In this document: positions 9,601 to 22,254 of the stretch, one piece after another
Layout of the letters: every line of letters starts with the position of its first letter
Numbering within the stretch: position 1 is the stretch's first letter
Source of the DNA: Paramacrobiotus metropolitanus
Taxonomy: Eukaryota > Tardigrada > Eutardigrada > Parachela > Macrobiotidae
Length of the DNA stretch: 64,000 bases
Reading direction: 5' to 3'
Assembly: GCF_019649055.1 (NCBI RefSeq)
Contig: NW_026570274.1
Coordinates: 868,001 to 932,000, forward strand
Notes under the pieces: model-generated
Seen by the model: only the letters and a program-made list of their open reading frames with translations
The model's database searches: none
What the model was told of the DNA's origin: nothing
Translations under genes and position numbers: made by a program

Positions 9601-12186
9601 TTAACAGTATGGTACAACATTAACATTTTGACAGCTGCTGATCTCCGAACGGAAGTCGAATACATTCCCCGCTGCACATGTTTGTACCAAGGGCCTCAGC
9701 GGCGTCGAGCTCTTGTCGCAATAGCACCACCAGGGACTGCACTGTCCAATGGAGAACCACCAGTTATTGGGCAAATCCCGTGCTTGGCAATTCGCCAGAG
9801 TGCACATGCTAGACGTGGCCGTTGGCACGGGAGTCGTCCAGACGGTGGTGTTGGCCGGGAGACCGGCCGCTTTCTGGCAGTAGGTAGCGCTGGTGGCCAA
9901 GCACGTGCGAGTGGTCGCGTCGAAGGCTTTCCCGGTGCCGCACCCATACCACGCCCCGGTTCCACCAGTGCATTTACAGTAGTTCGAACTACAGGGCGCG
10001 GTGGCGTAATTGCCGTTAGCCTTATTGGCACAGAATGTCGGATCACACCAGTCAAAACCACCGGTCGGGCGACCGGCCACGGGAGCGGCGGTGGTGGTCG
10101 TTGTTGCCGCGGCGGTCGTTGTGGTTATCGGCACCTGGGTCACCGCTGCGGTTGTCGCTTGTGTGGCTGTTGACGACGTAGCACCGCTGCAGGCAGGAAT
10201 GGAACTCGTACTGACGCAACCCATGGTGCTGGCCGAAGCGTCGTACGACTGACCGGTCGGGCATGTGAAGACTTTGGGCGCGTTGACGTTCTTCCAGTCC
10301 CATCCATTGCTCGTGGCGTTCCATACACCGGTCTGATAACTACAAGCGCAGTACTGGTTGGAGCAGACGTTGGCTGAGGTCATCGCGTACTGTTGACGGC
10401 CTTGGCATCCCGTTACATCGCAAGGTATGCTCTGAGTGGATGTCGTTGCGGTGGGGTTGACTAATCCGGCAACAATGTAGTCTTCGATGCCTAGGTGGTT
10501 GATGCCGCGGATGAACTTCACGGTCCCGTTAATGCCCCAGCCGTAGCCCCAAGAATTAGCAATCAGCCAGTAGTCAGTGCCGCTTTCGGTGCCCCACCCG
10601 ATCAGTTTCATGGCGTGGCCTCCGGAGTAGTTACCAGTGACATGTTGATAAACTCCTAAAAACCAAAAGGTCATACACGGTTTTTTTTCAAAATGGAACA
10701 TCAACGTACCGGATTTGTATGCGAAGAAGTCAGAATATACCGAGATGCTGACCGTCATCGGGCCGTTGGTCATCAGTTCGTACTGAATTTGGTGAATTAC
10801 CGTGTCGGTGGTAGCGATGGATGCGGCGGCTCCGCCCGAATTATTGGCAAAGTTATTTCCCAGTGCGTACCAGCTGGAACCTGTATAGTTAAATACGTTT
10901 TTTAATAAGAATGCTGATAAAGTACATACGCTCCACTGAAGAGTATAGCTAAATTAAGGCGTTAAAAACTTACCATATGTTTTGTTTTGGCTGTAATTAA
11001 TGGCTGAATTGGAGCAGGTTTGGGTGCACTGACTGGTGGATGTAGCGGTCGCTGCAGCCTGAGTGTAGGATACATACGGCATGCATCCTTGGTTTGTCGT
11101 GCTCTGGTAGTCGCCACCGGTCACAATACCGCTGCTAACGGCCATGGCATAGGGTACTCGAGGATCATTTCCGTTACTGCAACGTCAGCCGTGTTATGAA
11201 GCACTCAAGCAAAGTATAGCATTTTTTAAATTAAAATAACAAGATTTTTACAGCAATAATTAAGCGCCACTGCGGCACTTTTCAGAATCTGTACAAAGCT
11301 CTGTGTTTTTTGGCAGCTTTGTAAGTTATACGGTACATTGAACATAATTTTTTGGAATTGCAGTGCGATTTGTCTGGTTAATTAATTGCAGCCGGGAAAA
11401 ATTGAATCGAAATAAATGACAGCTGTTTTAAAAATAATCACGTACCAATAGTTTTGATTGCTCCCTCCACTGCAGACAATCAAGTCTTGCACCGATAATT
11501 TCCGGTAAGAATTAGCACTGCCACTGGCAATGCAATAACGGTCGGACAGCGAAGAAGCTCCTGCGTGCGCCTGACAAAAACTAGTGTTAAAGTTCGTTTG
11601 CTCACCTTATAAATGAGAATATACAGCAGCAACATCAAATATTCACCGAGGTCACAGCTTACCCAGCAAGAACCGCATTGACCTTGATCGCGGATTTCCT
11701 TCATGCTGACGCAGTTGGGCCATTGGGTGCGCACATCGAAACTGGCCGGTAGTGCCACACGGCGGACGGAAGGAGCCGGTGCAACGTGGGGGTCATTGAT
11801 GGTGGATGCTTTAGTGGGAATTATGGTACCGCACAGAGTCTTCAGCTCGTCATGCTCCATGCCGGTGAAATCGTTCTCCGCCGGCTCCCATATGGCGCCG
11901 CGTTGCTGGTTCTTGAAATGCTCCTTGACTTTCCTAATCCAAACAACGACATTTTTAAAAGGTCACAAAGAAAAGCAGTTTATTGGGATTTGTTTTAATT
12001 TTACCATGCTGTTTGAATTATTAATTGGTGAACACGGTGTTTTAACAAAGTCTGCAAAGAAAACGAAAAAAATTGACCTTACTGGATGTTGTCGCCATGC
12101 AGTTTGTTCAGCTTCGCGCCTCGCTTAGCTGCTACTACAGTAACGCCCACCAATAAGACAGAAACCAAACAAGTTGCGATATGCAT
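9601..12186 (-). CDS. Secreted cathepsin B-like cysteine protease with C-terminal cysteine-rich modules, 642 aa
   Basis: Six exons on the minus strand: 12083-12186, 11663-11933, 11446-11570, 10974-11176, 10710-10880 and 9601-10655. All introns are GT-AG, and together they give one frame of 643 codons with the stop. The first ~20 residues ([14 protein letters not shown]...) form a signal peptide, so the protein enters the secretory or lysosomal route. The peptidase C1 active site is complete: Cys124 in CGSCW, His305 in [11 protein letters not shown] and Asn325 in [19 protein letters not shown] is a cathepsin B hallmark. The His-His pair of the cathepsin B occluding loop is not visible, so carboxydipeptidase activity may be absent (inference). 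Residues ~360-642 are an unusual extension: three modules with C...C..Y/WC.C...C..G..FD......C spacing, separated by Thr/Ala-rich linkers. They resemble small chitin- or glycan-binding domains but were not identified. Confidence 0.9.
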
Positions 12187-15100
12187 GTTGGGCCCGCGGT
12201 AAGCAATGATAAGAAAAAAAATTTTCAAATGCAAACGGAATATGGATACTAACGTCCATCTCAAGGATTTAAATACGAAGTTTTGGCAAGCGTTTGCTGT
12301 TTTGCTGACGTCGCTGCTCACGGGATGACTTTCTACGTATTACTTCTGACGAACTGCGAGGTGTCACGGAGTTTTGCGGAAACCTGGACCAATTAGCGGA
12401 AAATGGACCCTGGGTTTCCCGTTATATACTGCAACTATGACATATTCGGTGCCCATTTACCTGTACGATAACGACATCATAAGTGGTAACCCAAACTGTT
12501 AAAAATCTGCTGCGTTCAGACAACACACACTTGTTTATCACAGCAGATTTTGAATGATGCTGTTAACCTGATAAATTCCGCAAACGTGCAATAAACCGCC
12601 AACCGGTATCCAAGAAGTCTTTATGAAATACTCATATTATAGCCATACTTACGTTCATTGGGGGTTACCAGCCGTCCCTGGCTCCGTCATCACCTTACCA
12701 CTTAAAGTTGATTCACAGCAAAGGCACCGTTACGCTCCCGGCTAAATGTTCCGTTTATGCTTTGTTTTCCTTCGCCCTACACAAGCTATTAGTTTTATGA
12801 ATAAATGTCAATTTTTTCATTTCGGCACTACTGTTGATAGTGTTGCATGGACTGATCTTGCTGATAACTGATTTACGTAATTATGCAAGCCAGTAGCCAC
12901 TAGTCTGGCACTGACCTTTGCAGACCTTCGAATTTAACTACGTATATACATATACTATTTTACAATTCGATGTTTTTATTTATTCAGTTAAGGGTATAGA
13001 GTTTCATTATGTATTTGTATTGCTAACAATACCGAATATTGTAGGCACCAGCGTAGCGTGCAAGAAGAGTGAGCTTTTGGTTGGTTTTGTTTACGATCGG
13101 GTTATGTAGTATTGTGTTATTAAGCGGTACTCTGTACATGCACGTGGTTGACACTACATTGCTCACGAACTGAATAAAAATGTTAGCAATAATTAAATAC
13201 AGACAAAGAAATCATACTACATATATACGGGTATATCATGGATTATTAAAAATACGAGTTGATCACACTTTGGATGAAAACTATAGTTATGGGAAGTAAT
13301 AAGGATATCCCTGAAGTATTTGAGCAGCGTAAATTAAAGATTAAGTTTTGTATATACTGCAGTATAATACAATTAATTTCGAAGTCCTGGTGCATGTTTT
13401 GAAAATTGCCACATCGGGATGTGTATACCGCGTATCATTTACAGCCGGATAATTTTTCTTTTTTCCTTGCGGCTTAATTGTTCATAAACGTTCAATTCCA
13501 AGGGGCTTCCGGTAAACAGGCGTATCGGACATATCGATCGTGATATAGCCCAGAAACAATTAATAACGCATGTGTCTGTACTTAAGCATTGCGTTTCTGA
13601 ACTTCTTCACTAGCCGCACGTTCGTTATTCCGAGTGGGGTACTGAGCGTCGAACAAGAGATTGCCGCTTTATTGTGGTACCAGTTGTATGTAAGTTTCAC
13701 AAAAATTCAACGGATACGCGGTTACTGACGTACCTGGTTTAGCATCAGTTTGCACGCACGTTGTGACGCAAAAACCCGCTGCACATTTGCCGAACCGGTA
13801 TGTAAGTACTTCTTGAACGAGTAAAACAAGAATACGAGTACCGTACGATATTAATCAACATACAGTACCTTCATCGTACGCACACACGGAACAAAGGAAT
13901 AGTTTTTAATATATTATGCTAGAACACTCTAAGTTCCTTATAAAATTGCGCATAATAAAATGTAATTAATAGTGCAACAATATTATCTTTAACAACTACC
14001 AGGAGATCTATAGTAATTAAAAGGAAATATATATATAACTCTGTACAAAGTACATATAACATACATGTATTTTCTGTTAATTATGTACGAGTATTTGTAC
14101 ATATCTATCTGTATATAGCGTAGCGTATTGACTGTATTCCATACGCTAGAATTTTGGTTTACCTTTGTAAAATTAGATAATTGATTTCATGGTCATACAC
14201 AATATATGTTAGTATATATATTGCTTACCATGTAGACGGTTTGAAATTTTTAGCTTATCCACGTACGCCAGCGGTTCAGGCAATTGTTAATGTATTTCGC
14301 GGACAGGAAATTATTTTTCAAGAACTGCGATTTGCGGGCCAACAGGGATCAAATTTTGCATTGTACTTATATATTGCTGTTAACGTTCACATCAGCGGAC
14401 GCTGAATTTGGCATACCCAGCCTGCATTTATTTAACGGATGATAAGCGGCATTTACGGTGCTGGCTGATTTTTTATGGCCTTTGAAATCTGTTTACTTTT
14501 CGAGCACCATCCTTTACAAATTGTGCGTTCGCATCTGGCTCGCATTTCAGTTTATCATTGCCCGCAGATTTATATTATCCCCAATTATGCAATGATCCTC
14601 GAACTGCATGCTATCCTGCACCTTCACAACACCACACGCCGATGACCCAACATCGTGGTGAACTGTTAAAAGAAAGCCATCTTCCATGAAAAGGACTTTG
14701 GCCTGAACTAAAAATAACCAGAGCGTTACCGGCGTGTATTGGCAAAATATCCTGTCATTAAAGGCACACACATGCCGTTTGCCGGCTGCAACAGCGATTC
14801 TGATTTCTTTCCTCGTTTAGCATCGTAAAAATCCGCTCGCTTGGACGGCTTACAGAGTGGCGCATTGATCTCGGAGATGATGCGTGCTTTATGGCATATT
14901 TACAGCAAAATGTGGCTTTTTAAACTTGTCCGGAAGGCAGCTGTGCAGCGGAAACCGAACGGGGACTGTGTATGTGTGCCGGTGCCAGAAATCGATGGAA
15001 GATCGGCGGACGGGTGTGTAGTGTGTTACCGTATCAGCCGGTCTTTATGGAATTGGCGCCAAAGCCAACCGGATATAAGAGTGCATGATGATACTGCTCT

Positions 15101-16335
15101 CTCCATACAGCAACATGAATGCATCCTTGTAAATGATCCTTTTCGCCGGCGAACATCATCTTTTGACCCCTGTTCGTGTTATGAGGACGCTCATTACTTC
15201 TCGCATTCGATTGCATAAAATGCGCTCCCATTTATCTGATGATTGTATTAAATTTGATTTTAAGAAATCGGTTGACCGTGTTAAATTACCGACTGCAATT
15301 ACCCATCCGTAGATTATAAAAATCGTTAAGCAAGCGGGCAAAGCCGGTTTGCGGTTATAAGACCAAACAGTAAATATTTAAAAATTTAAAAATTATATAA
15401 AAATTTAATCGTGGTTATTTTAAATTTTTTCAAAAATATGGATGAATTGTAAAACGATTTAAAGAAGTGAAATTAAAAGTTTTACGATTCGAAAAAAGCA
15501 ATAGTACACTTTTCAAAATAAAATAAAATCCTGATTATGAAAGATTTCGTTGCGCTTTTAATTTTCACATTTCACTGCCATGCGACAGAGGTTGACCAGT
15601 ATGTCACGATCAGCTAGTGAGCCAAATATTCAGCCCATCATTCCGGTAGTGAAAATTAATGGGATCATTCTAACTTTCTGATTATTCATCAGGCGTGAAA
15701 TGGCCAGACAGACAGTCTGCATTATCTGCTTGCCGAATCAATTACTAATTAACAAAATTAAGGCTTGTAAATCGCAATGACACCTGATCAAATCGGATAA
15801 ACGCACAGTCATTTGCAATAATGAGCGAAGTTTTTGCTGGCTGGCTCCGCCCTCCACCGCGCTTGACTGACAACCTGTCAGACAGACAGCCTGAGCCTGA
15901 TTCAGCCTACGTACGTACGTACAGCAGTTGTGGTGGGCGTGCCCAGAAGCCAGTCAGCAGAAAAAGCCGAACGCATGGTGCAGCTGATCACTTTTCACTT
16001 GCACTTTTTTTTACACCAGAATGGGCCGCGGCAAAATTAAGCCATATTTATCCAACAAATGATTACACACTCGAGTGCTATGAATCAAATGTGGTGCGGC
16101 TTTATGGTGGGTTGTTGATATCGGCATTCCTGGAAACTTCGCGTTTTTTATTTATTCATCAGGCCCCGTTCGTTGTTTAATCCGGTTGGAGCTTTTGTTG
16201 GCCTCCTTTTGTATCGATCGGGAAACAGCGCGTGTTGATTCGCACGAAACGCGGGAACAGTGAAATTTCTGGAGTGTGATTGTGGGATTCTGGCTGCCTT
16301 CTTTTCGGTTGTTTTTGTTTAGACTGTGCAGAAAA
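12187..16335. other. 4.1-kb spacer between divergent cathepsin and PH-domain genes
   Basis: I find no gene with splice-consistent coding. The short open frames here are unlike the real exons in composition and have no motif. It probably holds the promoters of both flanking genes, which are transcribed away from each other. TACGAGTA octamers occur at 13833 and 14086. Confidence 0.5.
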
Positions 16336-19300
16336 ATGCCTGAGCAGGTATGAAAATCATCTTCTTATCAAAAGTCGACTTCAAGCTTGTTTCCTGTGCG
16401 TTCGTGCATCTCGAACCATTTTGATTATTATTTAAAATTTATTTAATCTATCGTCATAGCTTTCCGTGAATTTAAAGAACGATTTATTGTTGAAACGGCT
16501 GAATGCTGTTTAAAATTGATATCTGTTAAATTGATGCCTAATAGTTCAGTAAAATTGTATTTTATAAGTTTTTGTTGTGTTGGTAAACAAAAACATCAAA
16601 ACAGTAAGTGTTTATTTTGGTGCGATTTCAGTACAAAAAATTATATCATTATTATCATGTCATTATTTTCCATTTGCACAGAAATCCCCATCCGACCGGC
16701 TGCAGCGCACGGAAAGCGGTCACAATCTGCCGCCGACCTCCTTATCCATGGTCAGTTTACAGCAGAACGCCCAGCGTGTCGGCTTCCTGCTCAAGCACGA
16801 AAAGGGCTTCTTCAAAAGCCTCTTTGGACGCTCGTGGAAGCGGAAGTACTGCATTCTCAGTGGATACCATTTCTACTTCTTCAAAAATAAGGTATGAATG
16901 CAGGGAATGCGTTATCAGTACTTTATCATGCACTGTGCAATGGAATGACAACATTTCTCGGAATGCAGCAGCATGTGGCGTTTCATTGAATTTATATGAT
17001 TACAGTTAATTTATCTTCCCTTTTTTCCAAAGCGGTAGAATAGATTAGACAGTACTCGTAACGTAAACAATGGCGATTTCCGGTGGAAGAGCCTCGGCTC
17101 GCTAGTGCCCAGCAGACGGCCAGTAAAGCCGGTTGTGACACGTTCGGTCATGCGCGTTGCTCTTGGATAAGACTGACCATCGCCCGGTTAGGCCGGTTGC
17201 GTTGGACAGCATCAGATAAAGCACGCCGCACCGGATATCCGGCTTGTCATCCATTGTTCGGTGCTAGATCTGCGCAGTGCGCACGATAGCGAGAGGCTAA
17301 GCCGCTAATATGTATAAAAGGTGAATTGATTGCTTTTGTTTATGGGAAAATTAATAGCGCTTGAATTTTCTTGAATTACGGTGTTTGGTTTTGGGTTTTA
17401 CAGCAGAATACATTGAAAAATGATATCACATGGCAAATATTTGCTTAAGTAAATAGCGTAATAAATGAATTAACTAATTTAGTAGTGGCGGTGCTGTTTG
17501 AAACAAAATACAGTAAGTATATATAGAGCTATGTTTGTTTGTTGTTAGTATTATTTTGAAAATATTAGCAAATATGGAAATTGATGTACTGATTAAAGAA
17601 TAACGCTAGATGTGTGAAACAGAAATATCTACAGTGTTTTCTTGGTTATTTTTCTTTTGAAAACAGTTTTTATAAACAATTATTATTTTTATTATAAATT
17701 AGTAGATATGTTGATGAATGTACTAATTAAACGAAAGCGCCGCTGTTTGGAACATAATACCTGTAGTGTTTTCTTTATTATTTTCTTTTGAAAATATTTA
17801 TTATTTTTAATATAAACAGTTATATAAATTAAACTAATTATTATTGTTTACTATGAACAATTATTTTGTAACAATTATTAAGTATCAATTTACTGGTGCA
17901 ACAGTATATGCAGCTTGTCATTTAGCGGCCTGTGTTGATTGCGGGCGAAATGGTGTCAATGGCAACATGATGCCAATTTTAAGCCGGGTTGATTTGTTTG
18001 CGGAGATGAAAGATTTGTGCTGCCGGGTGGACGTATGTACGCGGGGGGAATCAACTATAAATAACCAGAGGATTTTTGTGTTTTGTAGAAAGGAGCGGGC
18101 AAAGACGGCGGCAGTAATGGAGTGATCAATCTGCGCTACTTTGATCAGTGTACCCTGCCCACGGAGAAACAGTGCAGTTTGCCACATGTCTTCCGCTTAT
18201 CCAGCAGCCAGAAGAGCGATAATTATTCATTCCTTTTCCAGGTCAGTTTGTATCTCTGGTAATGGGCTTCCAGAAGCTCCGGGAATTAGCAGCTGACCGC
18301 CTTAAGGTCAAAGGACGCTTTTGTTATGCGGCCGAGAAGTTGCTAATCGATTGTGGAATGCAAAAAAACATTTCGGAGTCTTTGCAAAATTAATGACAAA
18401 ATAATGATCGCGAGCTATCCTAACGATTTCAAAAAAATTGTTGGCTATTTTTGGAATGCGGGACGAATTCTTATTTTGACTTTTAATTGAAGTAGAGCAT
18501 TTTGTATAAAATAAATTCATAAAAAATACTTTAAATAAGAAAAGTACTTTTTGTAAATAAAGTACTTTTAAAAAATAAATAAATTGCTTGTGATTTAATT
18601 TTTGAATGTAATTTATAAATATCATGTAATTCTTTTTTCCAGATTTTAGTAATGTACGAAAATTGCAATTTTGAACGCCAAAATTAACAATAACCTTCCG
18701 CCTTTATTGTTATCTCTATTTCCGCGGTGTTCGTTTCGCGATACGACGGGATTGTGCGGCGTTTGTAGCGGTTGGCCATTGGCCCTTTTCACTGATGGTC
18801 GAGTGATTTCCGCTGACCGGTATCGGTTGTGCGCGTTCATGTCGCGCCACCGGGAAATGATGCGCGAGGACTGATAATTAGCCGGAAGACGCTCTGGTCA
18901 TGATTGACAGTGATATGGATGGTCATTTTTGATTATTATTTGTAGGCCGACTCTGTCGACGAGATGCAGCGATGGATGACAGACATTCAGCTGGTGATCT
19001 TCCAATGCCAGACCCAAGGCCGCACCAGTGCCGGTCCGCAGGCCGCCTCCCGGCAGGGCAGTCAGCCGGGCAGTCCGTTGGCCGCGCGTCAGCTGGATCC
19101 CGCTGTCCACGATCACCACAACCGGCACAGCAGCATACCGGTAAGAAAATAGACATGTGCTAGCGTTATTTATTGAATGTTATAGGTATTTTTATTGTGT
19201 TTAAGTACTTATTCTTGCTTTTTTAATTTTTATGTAATGATTTTCTTTCAGTTGTTTTTATAAATTTGTTTCCACTATGCACATTGTACTGCATAAATCT

Positions 19301-22254
19301 TTTATTTAGTGGTATCTTCGGATTTTTTTCTGTTTTATTTCTGTTTATTACTTGTCGGCCTTTCTTTTTTAACAAATTTGTGAAAAAGCAGCGAGATTAA
19401 CTTCCTTTTCTTTGTACGAATTTTCCGGTGGATACACGATCAATGGATATTTTTTTTGTTACATACTCGTACTAGCTTCCCCCAGTTGCAGCATTATACG
19501 CCGCTTATGGCAGTGTAAATTAATATCGACTTTATTTTTTATCGTTTGATTTTTGTCTGGTGTTTTGCTGTCGTCTAGGCAGATTAAATTTTAAACATAT
19601 TCAGTTTTCAAATAGCTTATGTTGAACCAGATGAGGGTACCTTTATACAACGTTGCTAAATGAAACCGGTTTTTTAAGTTATGCGCCTGTCTTACCAATT
19701 AGTACTTATCATAACGTTCCCACGCGATCGCATTTTGTTGTCCATGCTTCTCAAATGCAGGCAGGCCACTTCACCTGGATTATTCACCTAAATGCACAAT
19801 GACCACGTGTTGTTGCATAAGGATTAGCCATTCATTTGAAAATTGAAAGTTTAACGGCTTTGCGGAAAATTGCTTGGTTATTTAATAGCTGCTTTTGAAC
19901 TGCTGTAGTTATTAACTGTGCATTATTACGGTTTTTCATCCCGTCAACCGTAATTTTAATTAACTACTCGTACGTAGTAAATTATTTTGTTCGTAAAAGC
20001 CGTTGCGCTGTTTAATTCGTACCTGCACAAAAATAAAAAAGAAGAAAGTATAATAGCCCGATCAATATTTTATTAATTTTTGCCGTAATGTTTTTCGAAA
20101 GTTGTTTCTGGAAAACGTTGCGGATTGTTTGACCTGTTCAGCATCTTTTCAATTTATAAAAAAACAATTCATTTGTTTTTGCATTTTTTTAAATTCTGAA
20201 GCTTGGTTTTTTTCGTCTGTCATTGTACTTGTACATGGAGATATAAGCGGTTGCCGTCCGGTGAAAATCGATATTTTGGCGCTTTTAAATGGCCATCACT
20301 GCCATTGCAGCTGTCAAGTGGCGGAAAAATAATATACTTGCCAGAAAAATGCGGTCATATCGTTGACGAGACATAATTTGGGTTGATGAAAAGTAAAACG
20401 GATGCACACAGACGACTAGCCGACAAATGCTCGCTCGCCTGCATAATTGTAATGGGCCGACGGAATCATCAATTATTATTATGGGTTTGAGCACGCATTG
20501 CGGCTGCACACTGCATTTGATGAATGCACAACAGTTGCATCGGACATGGAGATCGTTACCAGTTTACCATCTAACTAACATAAATTATTCTTAGCTTTTA
20601 TCGCTGTTTACGACTTAATTACGTATTTTATGGATGCGACTACATAAGTAACTGGGGAGCTGTAAAGACGTAAACAACAGCATCTGGAAACAGAAAATGT
20701 AGCCTGGTCTGTTTCTTTCTGGTAATTTGTAATTGTAATATATTTGTAATAGTAATTTGTAATATCAGCAGTCGTTTTCACCGAAATTTTTTTAAATTTT
20801 ATTCCAAAATAATGTAAAATTAATGCGAGTACTGTAAATTAATTCGACTTTCGTCCAGCTCTTTTAATCTTCAATCAAATTGCACGTCCCTTATATGCGT
20901 ATACTGTTATTTATAGAAGGGTATTAAAGAAATTTACTGCGCACTGTGCGCAGGTGTTTTTTTCTGTACGACGCCATAATGTGAACATATCCATTATCCA
21001 CTGCAGGAATCGGGATCAGCCGGAGTGTACCGCACCACATCTTCCGGCGATGAAAGGGACGGTGGCGATTACGACAATCAAGAACACGAGCCGGCGTCGC
21101 GCTCCGAATCGCGCAATGCCAAACCAGTGGAGATGTTGGTGCCGAGAATGCCCAAATACAATCAGGTACAAATAGAGACTTCGGAAAATTTGAATACTAT
21201 AGTACATACTACATAGTACATACGAAAATGTAAAACAGCCGCTCTGTTGCGGTGCATCATATACTTCTTGCTGAGTCTTCTCTGTGGAATGATGAACCAA
21301 ATTTTGCTTCTATTTTGACCGGTCAATTTAGCGGGGTTTTTTTTACCAGTTTATACTGCAGTTATATTTCATAATTTATATACTCGTATTTTCCCGTCAA
21401 CTTTACGGGCATTTGAACCAGATTTTTTGCCGCAGGTCGTCAGTGAACTGCAGCTGAAACTCCACCGCCCCGACCCCTCGGACACCTCCCCCACCCCCCA
21501 CAAACCCGCTTCCCGCCACCCCAGCAGCGTCCCGCCGGTGTCCCCGCGTCCCGACTCCTCCACCAGCTCTTCCGGCTCCTCCTACCCACCCCACACCCCT
21601 CCCGGCCACGTCATCGAACCCCCGGCGCCCTTCCGCCTACCGCCTCTCCCCGCCACACCCGGCCTGAAATCCCCGCACAATCTTGACGCCCAGTTCGACA
21701 GCGTCCTGCAGATGATGGAGCATCTGCAGACGGAGGTGGAGGAGGAGCACGTCAACGGGGTGGCCTACGCCGTGCCCTACAAGAAGGACCAACGCCCCGC
21801 CGTCCCGCCAAAACCCAAACGGGAACTGTACGAGAACCTCCTGGCTAACCACGTGACACTGCAAGTGAGTCCTGTGGTGGGTGTGACGGGATGAAAATGC
21901 GATGGCATGGAACGTGTCCTAACATTTGGATGTACTGTATTTGTTATTTTTCCCGGCAGCTTTTGGCGTGCTGTGAATCAAACACGAAGCTTGTTGGTGT
22001 GGCTGAATGATAATCAGTGTTCTTGGCTTTTTGTTGTTGGGGGCTCGGCTCGCGATGTTAAGGGGTGATGGGGGTGTTTGCTTTAACAGAGTGGGTGTGC
22101 TGCATATCCGTAGGACGTGGAGAAAATGTACATGATGGCGTGTAAGGCGCTGATCCGGGCGGAAACGGCCAGGGAGGCGTACGAGGGACTGCTCAGCGAG
22201 GCCAGGATCAAGCAGCGACACCGTTATGCCAATATACGCGACTTCTATTGTTAA
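16336..22254 (+). CDS. PH-domain adaptor protein, 432 aa
   Basis: Seven exons: 16336-16347, 16682-16891, 18089-18241, 18946-19140, 21007-21165, 21436-21864 and 22114-22254. All introns are GT-AG and every junction is in phase 0, giving 433 codons with the stop. The first coding exon is only MPEQ. Residues ~36-146 form a pleckstrin homology domain, with VGFLLKHEKGFF at the start, WKRKYCILSG in strands 2-3, and the final helix around the invariant Trp of EMQRWM. Such domains bind phosphoinositides at the membrane. The middle (~190-350) is Ser/Pro-rich. PPKPKR near residue 367 is an SH3-type ligand, followed at once by YENL. The C-terminus has YANI and FYC. YxN sites are the classic GRB2 SH2 ligand type. 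The layout is that of a GAB- or SKAP-like docking protein, but the exact family is not settled. Confidence 0.8.

Noticed and set aside
9628-10252. Plus-strand open frames opposite the cathepsin last exon
   Set aside because: They are shadows of the GC-rich Thr/Cys-rich coding strand, low-complexity and without their own signals.
14841-15218. 125-codon open frame as a gene
   Set aside because: No motif, no splice-linked neighbours, and a composition like the surrounding non-coding DNA.
15821-16180. 119-codon frame as the first exon of the PH gene
   Set aside because: It does not join in phase with a splice site, whereas ATG at 16336 followed by GTATGA fits exactly.
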